Shown: one piece after another, positions 58,021 to 64,000 of the stretch
Numbering within the stretch: position 1 is the stretch's first letter
Layout of the letters: each line of letters starts with the position of its first letter
From: Meconema thalassinum
Lineage: Eukaryota > Arthropoda > Insecta > Orthoptera > Tettigoniidae
Reading direction: 5' to 3'
DNA: 64,000 nt
Assembly: GCA_946902985.2 (NCBI GenBank)
Contig: OX336393.1
Coordinates: 361,008,779-361,072,778 of the forward strand
Translations under genes and position numbers: made by a program
Notes under the pieces: generated by a model
What the model was told of the DNA's origin: nothing
Database searches by the model: none
Seen by the model: only the letters and a program-made list of their open reading frames with translations

Positions 58021-58923
58021 TTACTTATTATTATTGAAATAGCGCACAATGTGCAAAATACAAAAGTGAGTAACGTACTGTACATCATTCCAATCCGAAT
58101 TGGGATATTGATGTATCTCTTTGTCGGCAATTTTGTGCATGATATCGAGAACAACATTCACTGCATAGATCACACACACATTCTTCAGTTGGTTCGTGGA
58201 ATCGCTTGTTTTGGCAGACCTTGTAGTGAAAGCCATGTGTAGCGTATTGAGTCATTATGTGTCGGAGTTCATAGTTTGCCTGTTTCCATTCGTCAGTCAT
58301 TATGGCGTCAGTTGAGTAGAAATCATCCCAGATAGCGTTTTGCTTTTCTTTGAGTATTTGAAGGGCACTCTCATAGGCCTCGGTGCGCGGCGGTAGCATA
58401 TGTAGTCTAATGTCTTCTATGAAGAACGTTTCTTTTGTGAAGACGTAAGTCAGTCTGGACAGCGCTGTCTTCCCGATACCCAAGACTCTTTTCATATAGC
58501 GGGCTTTGACTTTCTCTAGTGTTAATAGGTCGTTTTCTTTTAGTTTTTCCCCAATTATGTGGATTCCGTAAGTCGCTATTGGTGCTATGGCCGTTTTAAA
58601 TAATCTCATAACCGTTTTTATCGAGAGCTGTTGGGGCTGCTGAATGATGTAAATTGCTTTTATCGCTGCTGTTGCTCTCTCTTTCACATGAATGCTGAAT
58701 GATATCAGAGTTGTTTGGAGAGTAACTCCAAGATATTTGAATTTTGAAACTAATTCTAGGTGATTATCTTGAAGGGTTAGTGTGTCCTTTGGGGAGAATT
58801 TTCCACCTCTTCTGAAAATCATTTGTTTAGTTTTGTCTTGTTTATTTGTAAGTCATTTTCCAAAGATCATGCGGAGAGGATGTTTAGCACCTTTTTTTTA
58901 GTTCGTCCTTATCTTCTGAGGAA
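58021..58923 (-). pseudogene. LINE-A copy, reverse transcriptase C-terminal part
   Basis: The minus-strand frame 58822-58085 reads SKFKYLGVTLQTTLI, FKTAIAPIATYGIHI, KVKARYMKRVLGIGKT, ETFFIEDIRLHML and a terminal cluster CVCDLCSECCSRYHAQNC (zinc-knuckle-like). A short upstream block (DKDELKK, KMTYK) in another frame shows a frameshift near 58830. It is 5'-truncated after the polymerase active site and inserted in the tRNA head of SINE-A. Its A/T-rich tail was then the target for LINE-B. A second remnant of the family lies at 180-470. Confidence 0.8.
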
Positions 58924-58990
58924 GGTTTGAACCCGCGATCTTGGACATAGAAGCTCAGCATGCTACCAACTACGCCACCGAAGCCGCTAA
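58924..58990 (-). mobile_element. SINE-A, tRNA-like head of the split copy
   Basis: The minus strand reads agcggcttcggtggcgtag, ttggtagcatgctgagc and gatcgcgggttcaaacc, the tRNA-like head with boxes A and B. It rejoins the body at 54483 across the LINE insertions. Confidence 0.9.
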
Positions 58991-59852
58991 CTTTCTTTTG
59001 TGCATTCGTTATCTTCGGGAAATCGTCTAGGTAGAAAACATATTAAAATAAAAATGTAAACAATTTTGGGACGTGACATTTCAGTACTATCTTAATTCGT
59101 AAAGTCTCTTTAGAAAATTAATGTAATATAGTGACTTGTTATAAAAATTATTGGATGCGTTAATTAAATTTAAAGGAATTGTTGAATGCTAACTCCTTAT
59201 TGTATTTACCAATAACTGACAGGCCGGGAGACGTGCAAATTAAAGCTTGAAAGTTTATACTTCAAAGTAACTGCATGTATTGAATGGTGTTGGAGTATTT
59301 CGTTCATGAGTGAGCTATATTTTGTTTATGAGAGTTGTTGGTATACGCAGAGCTTTACTGGAATTACTGAAAGAGGCGGTAGAATATATTTGTTTTATCA
59401 AAATAATTAGTTGGTTTGAGCCTTCAGATCGCAAAGTAAAATGGGAAAGGACGTTTGATTAAGAGTAAAAGTAGGGATTCAATTCTCGATATATTATTTC
59501 AAACAGAACAACTCTGGTGTGCGTTCAATCCAAATGAAGCTCGAGAAAAGCGTTCTACGGTATAAACAAACAATATTGGAGAAAGTTTTCAGAAGCCATT
59601 ATTTTTTCATCCAGGACTTTTAAACAGTAATCTCATTCAAATTATACTCGTTGCGTGTATTGATAGTTGCTCACAAAGATGATTATCTTGTAAGAAACGA
59701 TCTAATGTTGAAGTTACTATGTGCATGTAGGTACCTGGTTAAGCAATGAACCCATGTCGTTGTAAATCTCGATTTAGCCTGTTTAAACCAAGAGGAATGG
59801 AAAATTTTCTCCTTCGTCTAATTCGTATCATTTCATACAATTATCATTGTAT
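58991..59852. other. MITE right part, then unassigned spacer
   Basis: 58991-59234 is the right portion of the 33-bp-TIR MITE. From 59235 to 59852 no gene or repeat is recognised. Confidence 0.5.
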
Positions 59853-60070
59853 AAGGTGCGTTCAAAAAGTAACGAGCCGGAGGCTGTAATGCGCAAACCG
59901 GTGACGACATCGGCTAATCGTGGCGTGTGTAATGAGATGTGGTTCCGACCAGAGCGTGGAAGGTCACAGCCCGTCGCTAGAGGGCAAGCGTGCACGTCAC
60001 GTGACGATACAAAGCGAGCAGCACCATGCATCAATCGTCCAACGCTGCCAGTCGCATTGCAAACAGTGAC

Positions 60071-60876
60071 ATGGAGGCGTCAAACGAAGAGCAAAGAGGT
60101 AATAATAATAATATCGTATGGCCTCGGGTGCCTGGTGCAAGCTTTGTTAATTGACACCCAGAGGGTTGCTTGCATGTCGAATTTCGTCGCTCCTTTGAAC
60201 GCTATGAAAGTCAAGGAGGTTAGATATCTAAACTCCTTGACACTACAGCGCTTTCAAGTAGAGAATGGAGGAACTTTGTGTTGGCGGAAAATCCCGAGAT
60301 TAATTTTGCCATTGAACACGGCCTACTGAATTCAAATGGGTTCTTTAACATGCCAACAACGTATGACATGAGTGTCGTGATTTTTGACGCCTTCAAAAAT
60401 CACTTACCACGACCAGGGGCGAACCTGCAATCTTGGGGTTGGTAGTCCGACACTATAACCACTCACCCACCGTGACAAGCAAAGAGGTGTTCTTCAGTTT
60501 CTGACAGCGAAAGGAGTAGGGGAACGGACATTCATCGCCGAATGTCACAAGTGTACGGTGAACAATGCATGTCCCTTGCAAGGGTCAAGGCGTGGCACAA
60601 GCGCTTCAGGGAAGGACGGGTGTCGTTAGCCGATGATGCCCAGTCTGGGGCACCCCCCTTCATTACCAATGACAACGTCCAGCTGGTTGATGCACTCATT
60701 ACCCAGGACCGCCGAGTGACAGTGAACGCCATAGCCGCCGTTGTCGGATTGAGCGTCGGAAGTGTGCACACCATCATGAAGGAACGACTGCACTTGCGGA
60801 AAGTGTGTGCCCAATGGGTGCCCCACAGTCTTCAACCACACCAGGAAGCATGTCAAATGGCCTACTGTCTTGGTCT
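60071..60876 (+). pseudogene. Mariner transposase N-terminal region, broken
   Basis: The ATG at 60071 begins MEASNEEQRG. The frame continues exactly after SINE-B with VLQFLTAKGVGER, then shifts by one base near 60525 into a frame reading MSQVYGEQCMSLARVKAWH, KRFREGRVSLADDAQSG, ITNDNVQLVDALITQDRRV and VVGLSVGSVHTIMKERLHL. These are the two helix-turn-helix motifs at the start of mariner (Transposase 1/SETMAR-like) proteins. The catalytic DD34D domain is absent because the element is cut off. The protein cannot be functional. Confidence 0.85.
60101..60477 (-). mobile_element. SINE-B inserted in the mariner gene
   Basis: Exact 11-bp duplications agcaaagaggt flank it (60090-60100, 60478-60488). 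On the minus strand the tRNA-like head is ggtgggtgagtggttatag with a box B-like caggttcgcccctgg, and it ends in (ATT)n. At 377 bp it is the only copy of its family in the window. Confidence 0.88.
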
Positions 60877-60886
60877 TGGTTGGAAA

Positions 60887-61388
60887 ATTAGCGGCTTTGG
60901 TGGCGTAGTTGGTAGCATGCTGAGCTTCTATGCCCAAGATCGCGGGGTCAAACTCGGCCGAAGTGGTCGAATTTTTTAAGAGCGTTAAAAATCCCTCAGT
61001 ATGCCTTCCTTCGGAGGGGAAGTAAAGCCGGCGGTCCCATATCATAGATTTATGGCATAAAGAGAACCATCCACTAACTACATTTGTGGAAGCTAAAATG
61101 TGTAGGTTAGATTGATAACGCTACATTAGTTCCAACGTTCGCCGCCAGGTATTGATGGCGATGGCATTTAGTAGCAGCTAGGTGTCGTGGGCGGTAGTAT
61201 TTGGTAGCAAAAGTAGGAACTACTTGAAAGAATTAATTGTCTGCAGTCCTTCTACCTGAAACACAAATAACAGGCACTAATACAGCCATCAAAATTAACA
61301 CCGAATATCAGACACATTCTACATACACCCAAAGTGCACGGGGCTACATGACTGCGTTGTCGCAGCCCCTCAACTAAGCGACCAACCA
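60887..61388 (+). mobile_element. Full-length SINE-A
   Basis: Head: gctttgg (60894-60900) pairs with ccgaagt (60958-60964) as an acceptor stem; box A tggcgtagttgg (60901-60912); decayed box B ggtcaaactcg (60945-60955). The body has the ccttccttcggaggggaagt block and the 3' end ggggctacatgactgc with ccaacca. A 10-bp duplication tggttggaaa/tggttggtaa with one mismatch flanks it (60877-60886, 61389-61398). Confidence 0.88.
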
Positions 61389-61398
61389 TGGTTGGTAA

Positions 61399-61526
61399 GA
61401 ACTATATTGTTATCGACAGTATATTAATGTGGGAAACGGTTTCCAGATCATGACACTCACAAGCATCGAATATAGAACTGAATTATTTATTATAGACAAT
61501 GAAACTGATTAAAATACAGTAAAGAA
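61399..61526 (-). other. Sequence downstream of the gypsy frame; LTR not identified
   Basis: Only ~130 bp lie between the gypsy stop codon and the SINE-A duplication. No polypurine tract or TG...CA boundary was found, so the 3' LTR is either missing or not recognisable. Confidence 0.4.
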
Positions 61527-64000
61527 TTAAGGGGATGTGTTTCGCGGCTCGTCGGAACTCGGAATATTGCTTCTCTTCTTTTTATTCTCAGACAATGGCG
61601 CTGAGCTTACTCCTGCGCCCGCTAGATCCCATACTCGGCCTTCTTGATCCTCATCCGGCTCCCACACTCGGCCGTCCTGATCCTCATCCGACCCGGATGA
61701 AGAAGATCCGCCCGGCCAGGGCCTCATGAACTCCGCACAGGACGATGTGATTCTTGGTCCAGCATGGTCTCCTTCTCTGCTGACGTCATATGTGTCGTTG
61801 AGTTTTACTCGAGTCACTCGATAAGGTCCTAGACTTTTGGTTTTTAGTTTCAGATGTGGACCGATCTGAGTGCGTTTGATGGCAACCAGGTCGTCGACCT
61901 GATACTTCTTAGGCTCCTTACGTCGTCGGTTGAATTCAGCACGATTTTCAGATTGTACTTTTTCTATCTGCTTTTTTGCATCTTCTCTCATCTGATCACG
62001 TTTTTCGTTGAACGAATCGATCAGCTCCTCTTCGATGAGTTGCACTATACGTAGATCATTTTGGTTGTGCATTCTGACTCCTGTCAGCAGCTCGAAAGGT
62101 GACATTCCGATGCTTCTCTGGAACGTAGAGTTGATAGCTCGTTGGACGGATGGTACAACCTTGTACCATTTTGTTGGATCGTCAATGCTAAGTTTAGCGA
62201 TGATCTTGGTCACTGTTGAGTTGACTCTCTCGATTTGACCATTGGCTCTTGGCAGTCCAGCTGTGATCAAGACGTGCTTGATACTCTGCGATTTACAGTA
62301 GTCCTGGAACTCATGGGAGGTGAACGATGGCCCCCTGTCGGTGATCACTTGAACTGGGTTTCCAAAGTTCGTCCTCTGAAACTCCATCTTTTCAATCGTC
62401 TGGGCCGATTTGGTAGTTTTCACAGGATACAGCCAGGTGAACTTCGTGAAGGCGTCTATCACACAGAAGATGTGTTCATATCCCTTGTGTGTAGACTTAA
62501 GTGGTCCAATGTGATCCATGTGGTAGGTGTGCAAAGGCACACTCTCCTTGAACATCGGATGTAACCAACCTTCTTTCTTACGTGCCTTCCTGTTAACCAC
62601 CAGACACTTCACACGGTTGGCTATGACTCGTTTCACTTTGTTGGCCAAGTCTGGAATATAATATTCCTGCTTCAAGTATTCTTCAGTCCTTTTATCAGCG
62701 TAGTGTCCCTTCTCATGTGCAGCTCTGATGATTTCATGGTGCATTGCTCGCGGGACCACCAACGTCTCTCGCCCGTCAACAAATTTAAATAGCAGTCCAT
62801 CTCTGACGATGAAGTTTTCGTAAGGCCCTTTCTCCAGTGTCGCTTTTATCGCTGTCAATCCTTCGTCTTTTCTCTGGGCGATTTTGATCCTCGCTGCAAG
62901 GCCATCAGGGAATCCAAACATCACTGCTGGACATCGGCTCAGGGCATCGACATGTTTCATCCTGGTTGCAGTTCGGTGTTCGATGGAATAGTCAAACTCC
63001 TCCAAGGCCATAGCCCATCTAGCTACTCGTGGGACCAGGTCCCTTTTGTGCATTGTCTTTTGGAATGCCATACAGTCAGTCACGATCTTGAACGGAATTC
63101 CATTTTTCTTTTTGACTACCACCACTTGGCATGTATATTCTGATTGACTCGGTTCTATGATATCTTCCTCCTGCCACGCCTCGACTTGCTCATCGACAAA
63201 TTCGTTCTCAAGCGGCGCCATTCGTCTGGGCCTGCTAAATATCGGTTTTTCTTCTTTCAATGTGATCTTCATCTTGACATCAGTAGATTTCGTCTTCTTT
63301 GGTATATATCTCGCTACCAGATCCTGGATCTGTTCCCATTTTTCCTCATCAACGCAGTTCTCAATATCAAATTCCTGTTCGTCGGCTACCCTGATCAACA
63401 TCATTGGGACCTCTAGTTTCTTGATGGTAACTCCTTGCTTGCTCAGGATGACCTCACCCTGATCCAATAGATCGTTACCAATAACCATGTCCCACTCCAT
63501 AGTATCATCAAAAACAACATAGACGTTGGTTTGGAACTCCAGCTCGTCTGCTTCAACGACTGTTGTGAAGTAACCTTGAGGAGCAACAAAACCATTACCG
63601 AATCCTTTCAAAACAAGATCCGTGCTCTTCAATCCTGGGGAACCCATGGTCTTATGGATGTTTTGTCGCAGTAGGTTATAAGGACTGCCACAGTCGATAA
63701 GTGTCCGAAGTTTCTGCTGACCCAAACTAACCTCTTTGAACTTGAGGCAGCTTTTCTTTTCATCAATAAGATTGATACCTTGATTATTCCTCTTATCGTT
63801 CTTCCTCTCCTTTTTGCACTCGGATGAAATGTGGCCAAACTCGTTGCAGTTGAAACATCTCTTGCCTTTATTCTTGTGCTCACATTCCTTTGAACTATGA
63901 CCAGATCCACCGCAATTATAACATCTATCTCCACTACTCGCCTCTTTATTCTTTGTACTGCCCCAGCACTTTCCGTCCTTCTCGTTGGCACTCTTGGCAC
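61527..64000 (-). pseudogene. Ty3/gypsy gag-pol, core of reverse transcriptase deleted; runs off the window
   Basis: One minus-strand frame is open from the window edge to TAA at 61527. The start lies outside. Near the edge are two Gag zinc knuckles, CYNCGGSGHSSKEC and CFNCNEFGHISSEC. Counting from the codon at 63725, the protease has LIDCGSPYN (8-16) and DMVIGNDLL (79-87). RT fingers start (FSRPRRMAP to VVVKKKNG, 163-209), but then jump at residue 209/210 (about 63098) straight to IPFKIVTDC, the end of RNase H. The whole palm with its YxDD motif is missing, with no frame loss. The integrase follows: H337 and H341, C374 but Arg at 371 where the family has Cys, then D404, D463 and E499 (DD35E) and a C-terminal chromatin/DNA-binding tail. 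No envelope gene is visible. The copy cannot reverse transcribe by itself. Confidence 0.88.

Larger units (their letters stand above)
54028..59234. mobile_element. MITE with 33-bp inverted ends enclosing a nest of insertions
   Basis: Bases 54028-54060 and 59202-59234 are inverted repeats with one mismatch (outer end acgtctcccggcctg). Taking out the SINE-A and everything inside it leaves about 290 bp, a usual MITE size. No clear target duplication was seen. It has no coding sequence of its own, so the superfamily is unknown. Confidence 0.75.
59853..60876 (+). mobile_element. Mariner element, 3' truncated
   Basis: The left end ta-aggtgcgttcaaaaagtaac resembles a mariner-type terminal repeat; the right end is missing. 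The transposase frame starts at 60071 and is broken by SINE-B, a frameshift and finally loss of the 3' part, where SINE-A sits at 60887. Confidence 0.75.

Noticed and set aside
60890..60964. Possible tRNA gene at the head of SINE-A
   Set aside because: The acceptor stem pairs, but the same head recurs in at least five SINE copies and box B is damaged here.
61535..63462. Plus-strand open frames across the gypsy element
   Set aside because: They are antisense to the Gag-Pol frame and have no motifs.
63629..64000. Arginine-rich open frame at the window edge
   Set aside because: It is out of phase with the Gag knuckles, which are encoded in the frame continuous with the gypsy Pol ORF.

Overview
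This window looks like intergenic or heterochromatic DNA from a large, AT-rich animal genome, most likely an insect. The evidence is the repeat content: tRNA-derived SINEs, APE-type LINEs, a Ty3/gypsy element, Tc1 and mariner transposons, hAT elements and Helitrons, in the mixture usual for big insect genomes. I found no host protein-coding gene, rRNA, CRISPR array or functional tRNA gene. No open frame outside the transposable elements has a domain I recognise. Copy names used here (SINE-A to E, LINE-A to J, family D) are local labels for this window only.

Layout. 0-7.7 kb: a LINE-A remnant, a family D element with internal repeats, a LINE-G remnant, a frameshifted R1/jockey-like reverse transcriptase, and SINE-C and SINE-A copies. 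9.5-10.4 kb: a ~65-bp tandem array split by a full-length SINE-A with a 12-bp target duplication. 11.6-16.1 kb: an element with ~165-bp inverted ends, holding a 251-bp satellite that is itself split by a 2-kb hAT-like element carrying a pogo/CENP-B-type DNA-binding domain. 16.4-20.7 kb: a Helitron with five ~650-bp tandem repeats. 23.3-23.7 kb: the 3' end of a LINE (LINE-H) whose tail is shared by some SINEs. 25-27 kb: a 29-bp minisatellite and a decayed Pif1-type helicase with a Helitron 3' terminus. 29-35.5 kb: two LINE-F copies and a SINE-D inside a SINE-C. 39.6-42.8 kb: two family D elements tail to tail. 42.9-49.7 kb: LINE remnants, a perfect-TIR MITE, a ~1-kb inverted repeat and an inverted pair of SINEs. 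49.8-53.3 kb: a nearly complete Tc1 element (one stop codon) inside a family D copy, then a hAT element with a perfect 8-bp duplication. 54.0-59.2 kb: a four-level nest (MITE > SINE-A > LINE-A > LINE-B) ending in an uninterrupted 1041-codon LINE ORF. 59.8-61.4 kb: a mariner split by one SINE, with a second SINE at its broken end. 61.5-64 kb: a gypsy Gag-Pol frame that is open to the window edge but lacks the reverse transcriptase core.

How the parts relate. The nests give a relative insertion order. LINE-B is the best candidate for recent activity, because its long ORF is intact. The SINEs appear to be mosaics: two different tRNA-like heads share one 3' module, and that module's end matches the 3' end of LINE-H, which suggests LINE-H-type machinery mobilised them. 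Nothing in the window can be tied to a host pathway.
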